DNA of 57,287 nt from contig QWHO01000015.1 in the NCBI GenBank assembly GCA_021404945.1, positions 1 to 57,287 on the forward strand, given 5' to 3'. Source of the DNA: a bacterium CPR1. GTDB taxonomy: Bacteria; Vulcanimicrobiota; Xenobia; Xenobiales; QWHO01. Below are positions 7,660-16,540 of this stretch, in pieces. Below the pieces are notes generated by a model. The model saw nothing but the letters and a program-made list of their open reading frames with translations. It was not told where the DNA came from and searched no databases. A program made the position numbers and the translations under genes. How positions within the stretch are numbered: the stretch's first letter is position 1; each line of letters begins with the position of its first letter.

Positions 7660-9384
7660 GGCGAGCAGGCGCGCGATGGCGCCCGCCGATTCGATGGGCA
7701 CCACCCGCAGGACCTCGGCCAGCGAAGTCTCGCCTGCGGCCACCTTGGCCATGCCATCGTGCAAGAGGGTCGAGAAGCCCTCCTTGAAAGCGGTTTGAGA
7801 GATCTTGTCCTGGCTGGCGCCAGCATAGATCTCCTCGCGCAGGCTGTCGGTCATTGGCAAGATTTCGTAGAGGCCTACCCGACCCCTGTAGCCGGTCTTG
7901 CCGCACTGCTCGCAGCCGGCTCCTTCCCAGAAGGTCGCGGGCAGCTCTCGCTGGGAAGCCAGCTCGACGAAGTTGAGGGTGCCCTCATCGGGTCGCATCT
8001 CCCGCTTACAGGCCGGGCAGATGCGGCGCACCAGGCGCTGGGCCACCACGGCCAGCAGTGACGAGGCCACCAGGAACGGCTCCACTCCCATGTGGGAGAG
8101 GCGGATGATGGTGGCGGGAGAGGAGTTGGTGTGCAAGGTGGAGAGCACGAAGTGGCCTGTCTGGGCTGCCTGGAAGGCGATCTCGGCTGTTTCCAGGTCG
8201 CGAATCTCGCCCACCATGATGATGTCCGGGTCCTGGCGCAAGATGGACCGGAGAGCCGAGGCGAAGGTGACGCCCGCTTTGGGATTCATCTGGATCTGGG
8301 TGACGCCGGCCAGTTGATACTCGATCGGGTCCTCCACCGTCACCAGGTTGTCGGCCGTGCGGTTGCGCACATTGAGGCTGGCGTAGAGGGTGGTGGTCTT
8401 GCCCGAGCCGGTGGGGCCGGTCAGGAGCACCATTCCCTGCGGGCTCTCCAGCACTCGGGAGTAGACCTGATAGACCTCGTCCGACATTCCCAGGCCGTCG
8501 AGGCGGAGCAGGCCCACGCTCTTGTCCAGGATGCGCAGCACCACCTTCTCTCCATAGTAGGAGGGAGTGGCGCTGACGCGCAGGTCGACCCATCTGCGTC
8601 CCACCCGGGCCTGGCTGCGGCCGTCCTGAGGCCTTCGATGCTCGGAGATGTCCATCCCCGAGGCCAGTTTGATGCGTGAGATGACCGCATTCTGCACCTT
8701 CTTTGGCAGCTCGCCGAAGACGCGCAGCACACCGTCGATGCGGTAGCGGACCCGCAAGCAGCCCTCCTGGGGCTCGACGTGGATATCGGAGGCTTTGAGC
8801 TGGATGGCGTCGGAGATCAAGGCCGCCACCAGATCGATGATGGGGGCGTCATGCTCGTGGAACTCGTCGGTTGGAACGGCCGCCTCGGTATCGTCGCGGC
8901 CGGCGAAGAGCTCCACCTCCTGCTGGGGCGAGTGGGCCACGAACCCCTCGATGGCCTGAGACATTCCCCCTTTCGGTCCTTGCAGGGCTCGCAGAATGTC
9001 GCTGCGCCGGGCGACCACCCGGCGCAGCTTGAGATGGGTGAGCCCGCGGATGATGTCTTCGGTGGCCACGTCCAGCGGGTCAGCCACCGCGATGGTCAAC
9101 TCGTCCTCCTCCATCCGGTAGGGAACGACGGCCGCATCCTGCATCAGCGAGCGGGGCAGGAGCTGGAGAAGCTCGGGACGCAGATCGTCGAGCACGACAT
9201 ACTCGAGGTGAAACAGACTGGCCAGGAAGTTCGCCAGCTCGCCTTCTCCGATCAGCTTGCCCTCGACCAGCGCTCGGGTGACGGGCATGCGCTGGAAGCG
9301 AGGATCGGCCAGCACCACCCGGGCGGCCTCCTCCATCACCAGCCCGGCTTCATCCAGGCTCTTGACCAGATCGACTCTCTCCAT
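7642..9384 (-). CDS. pilB: Type IV pilus/type II secretion assembly ATPase (PilB/GspE family)
   Basis: This hexameric cytoplasmic ATPase drives polymerisation of pilin-like subunits. An N-terminal MshEN-type region (residues 1-135) is followed by the catalytic domain: Walker A GPTGSGKTT (323-331), Asp box VEDPIEYQ, Walker B region DPDIIMVGEIRD and His box TLHTN. A tetracysteine zinc site (CPAC at 456-459, CEQC at 491-494) is typical of PilB/GspE and absent from retraction ATPases such as PilT. It ends a co-directional block with three pseudopilin-like genes. PilB and GspE cannot be separated without the missing secretin and platform genes. Confidence 0.92.
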   Translation of the reverse strand: MERVDLVKSLDEAGLVMEEAARVVLADPRFQRMPVTRALVEGKLIGEGELANFLASLFHLEYVVLDDLRPELLQLLPRSLMQDAAVVPYRMEEDELTIAVADPLDVATEDIIRGLTHLKLRRVVARRSDILRALQGPKGGMSQAIEGFVAHSPQQEVELFAGRDDTEAAVPTDEFHEHDAPIIDLVAALISDAIQLKASDIHVEPQEGCLRVRYRIDGVLRVFGELPKKVQNAVISRIKLASGMDISEHRRPQDGRSQARVGRRWVDLRVSATPSYYGEKVVLRILDKSVGLLRLDGLGMSDEVYQVYSRVLESPQGMVLLTGPTGSGKTTTLYASLNVRNRTADNLVTVEDPIEYQLAGVTQIQMNPKAGVTFASALRSILRQDPDIIMVGEIRDLETAEIAFQAAQTGHFVLSTLHTNSSPATIIRLSHMGVEPFLVASSLLAVVAQRLVRRICPACKREMRPDEGTLNFVELASQRELPATFWEGAGCEQCGKTGYRGRVGLYEILPMTDSLREEIYAGASQDKISQTAFKEGFSTLLHDGMAKVAAGETSLAEVLRVVPIESAGAIARLLASESKA

Positions 9385-9442
9385 GTTGGCCTCCTGATGG
9401 GCGCTTTCGGGGCGCGGCCGGAAAGGACGTGCCGACCAAAAA

Positions 9443-11074
9443 TCAGCGCACCACGGTCAACCCCCGCGCGGGCTCGGGTAAGGACAGCTCCTGGAGCAGC
9501 TCCAGGGACTCGCCGTCAAGAATCAGAAGCGCATTCCTGGTGGCCAGCCAGATCCGGGGTCCGGCTCGGACGGCGTCGACCGGGGTTCCCCAGGCCCTGG
9601 AGCTGGCCACCAGTCTCTCGCCGACCAGATCCAGCCGGCTGACCTGACCGTCCTCGTGCACGGTCCAGAGCCTGCCCCGGGCCTCATCGAGGAGCAATCG
9701 CACCGCAGTCCTTCCAGGCAGGGCCAGACGGCCCTCTTGCTTGAGGCTGCGGGGAGCCAGCCTTACCAGCTCGCCGGGGCGAGCCAGCCAGAGCGTCTTG
9801 CCTCCCGAGGACAGGCTCAGGGATGTGAAAGGCTCCAGCCTGACCTTGGCCAGCAAGCGCTTCTCCTCGACCTGGTAGCAGGCCAGGCGACCCCGGGTCG
9901 GGTCTCCCACGACCGCCAGGGTGCCCCCTTCGTCGTGGCCTGTCGCCACCAGGTCGCGGCCGCTGCCCGCGAACAGGGCCGTGGGAGTGAGGGGAGGATT
10001 GCGGTTGGTCCACTGCTCGCGCGGGCGAAGGGCGTGGCTGACCGCCGTTCGCGAGCCTGGCTCCACCACGACCAGGTGGGTACAGTCCCAATCCGACTCG
10101 ATCGTCCCGGGCTCGCGCTCCATCAAACCGCCTACCCGCCAGCGGCCCTGGCGCAGATCGTAGACCAGCAGTTTGCGGGCGGGGCCTGCCGAGGCCACCA
10201 GCAGGCCGTCCTCCGAGCCCGCCACGTCAACGATCTCTTCCGGCGCAGGGATGCGGGCCAGCAGGTCTCGTCCCACCGAGGAGTAGATGAGCAGCGCGCG
10301 GGGCAGGGCCACCACCACCGCATCTTCCAGCACGGGTGGGTAGAGCTGCTCGCGTCCCATCTGCCACAGACCCCAGAGCGCCGCTATCACGACCAGGGCG
10401 GCCAGCACGCGGGCTACCTTGCTTCGCGGCTTGCGTTGACGATGGATCACTGGCGGCAGCCGCCGCTCGTCCGGGTGAGGTCGCGCGGCCGTATGCCTGC
10501 GGGCCAGAGATTCGGTGAGCTCGGAGAAGCTTCGGAAGGAGCGCTCGGGATCGCCTGAGAGAGCGCGCTGCAAAGTCCAATCGAGGCTCAGCGGAAGCTG
10601 CTCGTGCATCCCGCCCGCCCCCGGCTCGGTGAGCAGGCGGGTCAGGCCGGCTGCCAGCTCGGCCAGCAGAGCGCTGAGCCGGGGACGAGCCTCCCCGCCC
10701 AGCAGGCGGGCCAGGCGCAGGTGACCGGCCGGGTCCTCTCCCAGCACGATGGAGCGGGGTAGCTCGCAGCCGCTCTCGTGCCAGAGCCGGTCCAGGGCCG
10801 GGCCGAGTCGTCCGATCTGCTCGAGCATTCTTTCCCGGTTGGGAACGGCGCAGGGAGGCTCCAACCACTCGACCGGAAGGTAGCGAACGCCCTCGAGTTG
10901 TACGGGGGGAGCCGCCCGAGGCAAGACCTCGTCCCGGGTATGGGCGAGTTGCTCGAATCGCTCATCGCCCAGGTCGCTCGGCACGGGCTCGAGCCTCCAT
11001 TGCTCCCGGTCGGCGCTTTCGGCTTTGAGACAACCGTCGGGCAGGGCTTCCAGCACCCGGTAGTCGGCGGCCAT
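9443..11074 (-). CDS. Membrane pseudokinase-like protein with C-terminal beta-propeller
   Basis: The 543-residue protein has a cytoplasmic N-terminal domain, one transmembrane helix at about residues 221-240 (LAALVVIAALWGLW) and a long outer region of short repeated beta-strand units. These units (for example DLVATGHDEGGTLAVV and GKTLWLARPGELVRL) resemble WD40/YVTN propeller blades. The N-terminal domain ends like a kinase C-lobe (LDWTLQRALSGDPERSFRS, then FSELTESL) but has no Gly loop, HRD or DFG, so I infer a decayed kinase. It lies inside the pilus block. The start is the ATG at 11072-11074, eleven bases after the pilX-like stop. Confidence 0.65.
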   Translation of the reverse strand: MAADYRVLEALPDGCLKAESADREQWRLEPVPSDLGDERFEQLAHTRDEVLPRAAPPVQLEGVRYLPVEWLEPPCAVPNRERMLEQIGRLGPALDRLWHESGCELPRSIVLGEDPAGHLRLARLLGGEARPRLSALLAELAAGLTRLLTEPGAGGMHEQLPLSLDWTLQRALSGDPERSFRSFSELTESLARRHTAARPHPDERRLPPVIHRQRKPRSKVARVLAALVVIAALWGLWQMGREQLYPPVLEDAVVVALPRALLIYSSVGRDLLARIPAPEEIVDVAGSEDGLLVASAGPARKLLVYDLRQGRWRVGGLMEREPGTIESDWDCTHLVVVEPGSRTAVSHALRPREQWTNRNPPLTPTALFAGSGRDLVATGHDEGGTLAVVGDPTRGRLACYQVEEKRLLAKVRLEPFTSLSLSSGGKTLWLARPGELVRLAPRSLKQEGRLALPGRTAVRLLLDEARGRLWTVHEDGQVSRLDLVGERLVASSRAWGTPVDAVRAGPRIWLATRNALLILDGESLELLQELSLPEPARGLTVVR

Positions 11075-11084
11075 GGTGGTCAAC

Positions 11085-12383
11085 TCACAACCTCTGCCAG
11101 GACATCACCTGGACGCTGCCGCCCCCCCCACCAAACCAGGCCTCGAAACCTGGCACCCTCAGGTCCGGATTTCGAGAGGCGTCGACGCTTGCATTGGCCT
11201 GGACCTGCTTCCAGTCTCCGTAGCAGATCACGTAACCCTCCACATCGAACTGGGCCTTAGCTTGAACGCTGCCGTGGCTGTACACCAGTCCACGAAGCGT
11301 CGTGTTGGCCCCGAATCTGATCGTGGCCTTACCAAACTCGCCCGGCTCCGGAGCCTCCTTGTCCAGCACGTTCATCTCCAGGTTCAAGGGAATGTTGAAC
11401 ACAGCCGAATTGCCGTTGCCCACCACGATGGTGCCCGGTCCCTCGACCTTGCTCCCGGAGTCCATCGTCAAGCCGTTGGGGAAATAGTGGATCTTGCCGC
11501 CAAGCTGCAGGGTCCTGATCTTGCCGAACGGATAACTTGATTCGTTGTGTTGCACGTAGCCACCCGGAGCAAGCAAGACCGCGCGGTCGGGGTCAGGAAG
11601 CGTGTCGTTGAAGGTCGGGCCGAAAGGCAGGGTGTCCGGGCTCGTGTCGTAGGGGTGGGCTGCTCCGGGGGGGTCCACTCTGGCGACGCTGTCGATCAGG
11701 TAGCGCGCCCGTACATCCTGGCCGGGCTCGACATCGAGGTTGGAGCCGATGATGATGTTTCCCAGCGGTTTCCCATCCGGGCCAATCGTCGGATTGCCAT
11801 TCTCGTCGGGCAGGTAGGCTGCGAGCACTCGGCCGGAGCCCTGGTCGGGGATGATATTGATGCTTCCTTTGAAGGAGATGTCGCCGTTGGACTTGATGCT
11901 GCCGCGGATGTCTCCGTGGCCCGACAGGTCGATGCTGCCACCCGAAGCGATGACGTACCGAAAGGCACCGCCGCCGGCCGTCAGCATGACCGCCACCCGG
12001 CGAGGTTGGACACCCTGGCACGTGCCGGTGGCGAGCAGGTAGACGCATCCTGCGGGCACCTCGGTCCCGTCCGGTGCCGTCATGACGCCTCCACCGAGGT
12101 TGTTATTGGTGACGCTGACCGAATAGCGCGGATCCCACTCGCCCTCCAGGTCGTCGACGTTCTGGAAGCCGGCCGACCAGCCCGGGTTTGCCTTCAGCTC
12201 GACCAGGGCGGCAGCGATGCCGGCTTCGGCGGCGTAAACCGCAGTGGTGCTTCGGAGGTTGGACTTGACCAGATTGAGGTGTTGCGAGCCCAGGATGCCG
12301 ACAGCGACCACCATCACGACCAGGACGACCAGCACCATCAGCGCGATGGCCAGAGAGTTTGCGGCTTGTTTTTTGGCAGACAT
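11085..12383 (-). CDS. PilX-like type IV pilus accessory protein with long beta-rich domain
   Basis: The 432-residue protein starts MSAKKQAANSLAIALM with one hydrophobic helix (about residues 9-31) and an AAEAGIAAALVELKAN segment. This is the hallmark of PilX_N-type proteins (AxEAGxxxA). The remainder is a Gly/Asn-rich beta region with SGGSIDLSGHGDIRGSIKSN-like steps, reminiscent of polymer-forming or DUF7305-type domains found on pilus tip proteins. It lies between the PilW-like and pseudokinase genes. The ATG at 12381-12383 is chosen because it places the hydrophobic helix at the N-terminus. Confidence 0.7.
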   Translation of the reverse strand: MSAKKQAANSLAIALMVLVVLVVMVVAVGILGSQHLNLVKSNLRSTTAVYAAEAGIAAALVELKANPGWSAGFQNVDDLEGEWDPRYSVSVTNNNLGGGVMTAPDGTEVPAGCVYLLATGTCQGVQPRRVAVMLTAGGGAFRYVIASGGSIDLSGHGDIRGSIKSNGDISFKGSINIIPDQGSGRVLAAYLPDENGNPTIGPDGKPLGNIIIGSNLDVEPGQDVRARYLIDSVARVDPPGAAHPYDTSPDTLPFGPTFNDTLPDPDRAVLLAPGGYVQHNESSYPFGKIRTLQLGGKIHYFPNGLTMDSGSKVEGPGTIVVGNGNSAVFNIPLNLEMNVLDKEAPEPGEFGKATIRFGANTTLRGLVYSHGSVQAKAQFDVEGYVICYGDWKQVQANASVDASRNPDLRVPGFEAWFGGGGGSVQVMSWQRL

Positions 12384-12397
12384 AGGGGCCTCCGGTT

Positions 12398-12982
12398 CTA
12401 CTCGCCCTGCGGGCGAAAGCTGCATCCAAGCGTGACATTGACGCTCGCAAGACCCCTCAGATCGTTGCTGGCGGTGACCGTGACCGATTCTCCAGCATAC
12501 GCGCCCGAGGAGGCCAGGCCGGTGATGTCCGTGGCGACGATGCGCGCGGGCAGGCTCTGATTATTGACCAGTGTGTTGACGTCGGGTGCCAGGGCGGGCG
12601 GGGTCGAGGTGGGAGCGAAGGTCAGCTCCTTGCGAAGCAGCTTGTTGTCAGCGTCCCGGTAGTAGAGGATCCACTTTTGCCACAGCACTCGACCCGAGTT
12701 GTCATAGTCGATCCGGCCGGTCGGAGCCACGCTCGAGAGCATGAGAATCCAATCCGCCCCGCTGGACACCGAGCTCTTGGGGGACCTCGAGAGCTCGGTG
12801 GCGACCTCGTTGGCCGATTTCATCGCCTCCATCTGCAAGAGGGCGAAGTTGCGGGTGTTCTGGTAGACCTGGAGCACCATGATCAAAGTTGAGTAGACCA
12901 TGGCCAGCAGCAAGATGGCCACGATCGCGTAGATCAGGACCTCGGCAAGGGTGAATGCTTTACGCTCAGTAGTCTGCGACAT
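12398..12982 (-). CDS. PilW/GspJ-like pseudopilin
   Basis: A class III signal peptide is visible: MSQTTERKA, then FTLAEVLIYAIVAILLL, with cleavage expected before Phe and Glu at mature position 5. The mature protein has the usual N-terminal hydrophobic helix and a beta-rich tail of about 140 residues. Size and neighbours suggest the PilW or GspJ class of minor pseudopilins, which prime pilus assembly or form the tip. Its start overlaps the 3' end of the PilV-like gene by 17 bases, and the PilX-like gene follows, reproducing a pilV-pilW-pilX order. Confidence 0.8.
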   Translation of the reverse strand: MSQTTERKAFTLAEVLIYAIVAILLLAMVYSTLIMVLQVYQNTRNFALLQMEAMKSANEVATELSRSPKSSVSSGADWILMLSSVAPTGRIDYDNSGRVLWQKWILYYRDADNKLLRKELTFAPTSTPPALAPDVNTLVNNQSLPARIVATDITGLASSGAYAGESVTVTASNDLRGLASVNVTLGCSFRPQGE

Positions 12983-13352
12983 ACGTGCTCAACTCCAGAC
13001 TGCGGGGTCGCTCGCGCGTCCAGCTGACCAGCACCCGGACTTTTTTCAGCTCGGGTTTTAAAGGGGGGCTGTCGACGTCCACCTCGACGGTGTAGCGAGC
13101 GTCCGCGGTGATCCCCCGGTTGGTGGTTTGGACGGTGACCTCGCGAGGAGAGACGTTGGCGATATCCTCGAACGCGAGCCCACGCACCGCCTCGAGCTCC
13201 TGCTCGGCCAGGAAGGAAGCGGTGAGATACTCGTTGGCCTGTCGGATGGCCCGGGTGGCCGTGGGGAATACACCCAGGAGGAGGAGAAAGGCGGTGGCGA
13301 ACACCCCCACCGCCACCACCAGCTCCAGTAGGCTTAATGCTCTTGGTCTCAT
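12966..13352 (-). CDS. PilV/GspI-like pseudopilin
   Basis: The 128-residue protein carries the prepilin motif RPRAL followed by SLLELVVAVGVFATAFLLLL, with Glu at mature position 5. SFLAEQELEAVRG follows, the typical 'AxxLAxxxlE' segment of PilV/GspI proteins. The open frame extends upstream, but the ATG at 13350-13352 puts the prepilin leader at the N-terminus and is clearly the start. It is the first gene of the minor pseudopilin group. Confidence 0.8.
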   Translation of the reverse strand: MRPRALSLLELVVAVGVFATAFLLLLGVFPTATRAIRQANEYLTASFLAEQELEAVRGLAFEDIANVSPREVTVQTTNRGITADARYTVEVDVDSPPLKPELKKVRVLVSWTRERPRSLELSTYVADY

Positions 13353-13399
13353 CGTATCCAGAGGATAGCACCTCTGGGGGTGGGCCAATATGATCCAGG

Positions 13400-13870
13400 T
13401 CAGGGGGTCAGGGTCGTGCTGCGACGACGGGCGCGCTGCTGGGCCAGGGTTGCCAGGGCCTCGAAATCGGGCAGGAAGAAGCTCTCGACCAGGTGCTCCT
13501 TCTCCCCGTCCGACAGGTGCAGGCGGGCCCGCCAGCTGGTGCGATGGGAGCGAGTGCAGATCAACCGGTCCCACGAGAAGCGCAGGCGTGCGCCCCGCTG
13601 CTTGACCAGCAGTCCGTGAGCCTGAAGCTCATACTCCAGACCGGCATGGGCCCAGGCCATGGACCCCAGTGAGCCGAAGATCAGCCCAACCAGAACGATC
13701 AGGGGGAGGGCCATTCCCAGTCGTCCTTCCAGGGCCGCGGGCCAGACTTGCCAGAGCCACCACAGGAGATAGAGGCAATAGCCTCCCAGCAGGCTCCCCG
13801 GTAGAGCGAACCACCAGAAAAAGCGCCCCAGGCTGACCTGAAAGACCTTTTCGGGCGAGGCGGTTTCCAC
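13400..13870 (-). CDS. Small membrane protein, possible bacterial PH-like domain
   Basis: This 156-residue hypothetical has two hydrophobic segments near residues 17-40 and 52-72. A soluble part follows (YELQAHGLLVKQRGARLRFS and WDRLICTRSH) that alternates strand-like runs, as in bacterial PH domains attached to membrane helices. The start appears to be GTG 13870. It lies between folB and the pilV-like gene on the same strand. Function unknown; the PH resemblance is weak. Confidence 0.55.
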   Translation of the reverse strand: METASPEKVFQVSLGRFFWWFALPGSLLGGYCLYLLWWLWQVWPAALEGRLGMALPLIVLVGLIFGSLGSMAWAHAGLEYELQAHGLLVKQRGARLRFSWDRLICTRSHRTSWRARLHLSDGEKEHLVESFFLPDFEALATLAQQRARRRSTTLTP

Positions 13871-13914
13871 TCAAGCATGATAAGGCCAGAAGGGCATGGG
13901 AGCAATGACCTTTG

Positions 13915-14301
13915 TCAGCGAAGGTCTTGCCCTTTCACCGGTGCTTGGCGGGGCCGCGTGATGCGGACGGCCACCGATTCGGCGCCCCGCAAAGCGCCTG
14001 GCTTGGCCAGTTGCAGACGCACCCTCTGGACTGGGAACTCGCGCAGGATCAGGGCCGCCAGGCGCTCAGCCAGGGTTTCGATGAGCTGGAGCTCGGATTC
14101 GGCGATGAAGGCCTGCAGCCGCTTGGAGAGGCTGCGGGTGTTGAGAGCTCCTTCCACCAGCGCGTCGTGCTGCGCCGCCAGGGCGACCTGGCAGTCCAGC
14201 CACAGGTCCAGCGAAACGGTCTGGCGCACCATGCGCTCCCAGTCGGCCAGACCGATGATGCAGTCGGCTTTCAATCCCCGGATGACGATCTGATCAGCCA
14301 T
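13915..14301 (-). CDS. folB: Dihydroneopterin aldolase
   Basis: FolB cleaves 7,8-dihydroneopterin to 6-hydroxymethyl-dihydropterin and glycolaldehyde, the substrate step for FolK. The 128-residue protein has the family's opening (IVIRGLKADCIIGLADWER), a central LIETLAERLAALIL containing the catalytic-region Glu, and the C-terminal RLQLAKPGALRGAESVAV strand. Its ATG overlaps the tyrA stop by eight bases, so the two are translationally coupled although their pathways differ. Confidence 0.9.
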   Translation of the reverse strand: MADQIVIRGLKADCIIGLADWERMVRQTVSLDLWLDCQVALAAQHDALVEGALNTRSLSKRLQAFIAESELQLIETLAERLAALILREFPVQRVRLQLAKPGALRGAESVAVRITRPRQAPVKGQDLR

Positions 14302-15379
14302 CGCCTTTCTCTCCGTAGAAAAATTGGCGACACTCGTCCATCAAGCAGACGAACCGGTCTTCGTCGGAACGGGTGGCGGCGGCGCAAAAGTCGGCCAGCG
14401 AGCGGCTCAGAACCTGGTAGACCAGGCCTGTGTGCTGGTTGAGGAACTGGATCTGGTGGTAGAGAGAGGGATTCTCGCTGGCCACCTGGGCGGTGGTCTG
14501 GATTTGACGGGCGAAAGTGCTCGAGGCGAGTCGTCCCAACTGCTCCAGGGGCAGGCCGAAGCGGGCCAGGGCAAGCGCGAAGACCAGGTTGACGGCGTGA
14601 CTCATCCCGAGCACCACGCTCATCACCCGGTCGTGGTCTTCGAGAGGCAGGTCGCAGAGACTGAGAGCGCTGTGTGAAAAGAGAGCGCGCGCCTGACGGG
14701 TGGCCTCAGCGTGGCCCGCGTCGCAGACCAGCATGGTCTGCCCCGACAGCAGCGCCGGACCGGGACCAAACATCGGGTGCAGGCTGGTGACCCGATGGCC
14801 CTGGCTGGCCGCCTGGCGCAGAATTTCGATCAGCTCGCCTTTGAGGCTGCAGATGTCGAACACGAGCGGGCGCTGAGGAAATGACAGCACCTCCCGGAGG
14901 ACCGGGGGGGTGGCGGAAAGGGGGGTAGCCAGCGCCACCACCTCGGCCTCGGCCACCCCCACTCGCAACGGCAGGCTGTTCTCCCGGCTCGGGTCGGTCA
15001 CGGCCACCTGGTGGCCCTGGTCGGCGAAGAACTGCCCCAGCCAGCGGCCCATGCGACCGCCTCCTCCTACGATGAGAACCCGCTGCTGGCGCTCGGAGGC
15101 GGTCATGTTGTGCTGGCTCTGGGTGCTGACCGAGGCTTCGATCAACTCGCGCAGCACTCGCTGGGCAAGCTCTTCGTCAAAACCTTTCTGCCGGGCCGCC
15201 CGGCGGGCGCGGGCCAGCACCTCGACTTCCACCTGGAAGTTGCGCACGGGAATCTTCCCGCTGCGCTTGGCCTCGGCCACGGCGACCGCAGTTTCGAGGC
15301 GCTCCCCGATCAGGCTCAAGATCTGCTCGTCGATCTGGGCGATGCGCTCGCGCAGAGCGGACAACTCGACCTCGCCCAC
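14294..15379 (-). CDS. tyrA: Fused chorismate mutase/prephenate dehydrogenase (T-protein)
   Basis: This bifunctional enzyme takes chorismate through prephenate to 4-hydroxyphenylpyruvate for tyrosine. Residues 1-90 are an AroQ-type chorismate mutase (LRERIAQIDEQILSLIGERL, then VAEAKRSGKIPV). Residues about 98-360 are the NAD-dependent dehydrogenase with VLIVGGGGRMGRWLGQFF, SLKGE, TSLHPMFGP and LEDHDRVMSVVLGMSHAVN. The order matches the enterobacterial T-protein. The GTG start follows the upstream stop directly (TAAGTG), so it is probably co-transcribed with the secreted propeller-like protein. Confidence 0.92.
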   Translation of the reverse strand: MGEVELSALRERIAQIDEQILSLIGERLETAVAVAEAKRSGKIPVRNFQVEVEVLARARRAARQKGFDEELAQRVLRELIEASVSTQSQHNMTASERQQRVLIVGGGGRMGRWLGQFFADQGHQVAVTDPSRENSLPLRVGVAEAEVVALATPLSATPPVLREVLSFPQRPLVFDICSLKGELIEILRQAASQGHRVTSLHPMFGPGPALLSGQTMLVCDAGHAEATRQARALFSHSALSLCDLPLEDHDRVMSVVLGMSHAVNLVFALALARFGLPLEQLGRLASSTFARQIQTTAQVASENPSLYHQIQFLNQHTGLVYQVLSRSLADFCAAATRSDEDRFVCLMDECRQFFYGEKGDG

Positions 15380-16333
15380 TTACAGCTTGACCGCCGGTAG
15401 CACCAGCAGGCGCGAGGGGATACGGGTTTCCTCGGGATCGTTGTCAAAAGTGATGGCGATGTCGTAGTTGCGCTCCTTGATGTGGCGCACGGCCAGCCCG
15501 GCAGCTCGATTGCCGGGAGCGATGTCTTTCATGATGAGCCTGGGTGGGGGAAAGCCTCCCCGCAGCATCCACAGCTGGCTGGCCCCAAAAGTACGCTTGT
15601 CGTAGGACTGGGACCCCAACAAGAGCAACAGGCCTTCTCCCGGAACGTACTGCATGTCGGCCAGGAAATACGGGTTATTGGTGGCTGTATCGGTCTCCGG
15701 TTTGAGGTCGGTCTTCAGTTCCTTGAGCTCAAAGCCTTTGTCGCGCGCCAGGAACTTGTCCAGCTTGCCTTCATAGACCAGAACGGTCTGCTGGCTGGAC
15801 ATCGGTTGCGAGCAGCCGAAAAAGATGCGCTTATTCTTGGTGTCCACCGCCAGGCCCTGGAGATCGAGCGGCGTGCGAGGGGACTCGCCGAAGTTGCCGG
15901 TAGCGCGCAGGGCCCGGTCGGGCTCGAGGTTGACCTCGCCGCACCAGCGAGCCAGCTCCTCTCCTTCCAGGCCCACCCGGAAGACCACGCTGCGGGCGCT
16001 GACGTAGCGCACGTGGTTCTTTTCGTGATAGTGGGAGCCGGCGGTCAGGTAGCTGGTCTCGTCCAGAGGCGTGAGGCAGGAGAACTGGGCGATCGGGATG
16101 GAGCGGACCGGGTAGGAGAGGAACTTGTAGCGCCGGCCCGTCAGGTCGAAAATGTGGAAGTCGTTGAAGCGCCGGTCACAGACCATCACTCGGTCGTTGC
16201 CGAGCCAGACGGCGCCGGTGGGCTTGAGGTCCATCAGCAGGCCTTCGTCGCCGCGCAGGTCGACCGGGCCCGTCTGGGCGCGGGCCGACAGCAGCGTGGA
16301 CAGGGCAATCAGGACGATCAGGATACGGTGCAT
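15380..16333 (-). CDS. Secreted beta-propeller-like protein of unknown function
   Basis: The 317-residue protein begins with a signal peptide (MHRILIVLIALSTLLSARAQ, cleavage after ARA). Mature segments such as PTGAVWLGNDRVMVCDRRFN and LDLQGLAVDTKNKRIFFG resemble six-bladed propeller (NHL or esterase-like) repeats. No catalytic residues are recognised. The ATG at 16331-16333 is selected because the signal peptide starts there. A 207-base gap upstream, up to the stop of the stress-protein gene, may hold its promoter; no strong motif is seen. Confidence 0.7.
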   Translation of the reverse strand: MHRILIVLIALSTLLSARAQTGPVDLRGDEGLLMDLKPTGAVWLGNDRVMVCDRRFNDFHIFDLTGRRYKFLSYPVRSIPIAQFSCLTPLDETSYLTAGSHYHEKNHVRYVSARSVVFRVGLEGEELARWCGEVNLEPDRALRATGNFGESPRTPLDLQGLAVDTKNKRIFFGCSQPMSSQQTVLVYEGKLDKFLARDKGFELKELKTDLKPETDTATNNPYFLADMQYVPGEGLLLLLGSQSYDKRTFGASQLWMLRGGFPPPRLIMKDIAPGNRAAGLAVRHIKERNYDIAITFDNDPEETRIPSRLLVLPAVKL

Positions 16334-16540
16334 TGGGGCCTCCTGGCGGACGTGGTTCTCGGCGGCTTTGCTCCGGCCCCGGCCGGCCCCTGCCGCCGGT
16401 GGCTCAGAGCAGGAGATTCTCCCGTCCGGGTCAGGAAACCGGGCAAAATCCTGTTTGAGGATCAAGCTGATCTGTTGAGCATCCCTGGCAGGGCACCTGA
16501 CTGGCAGCAGGAGAGCCTCCGCCTGTCACCCGAAGCGATC

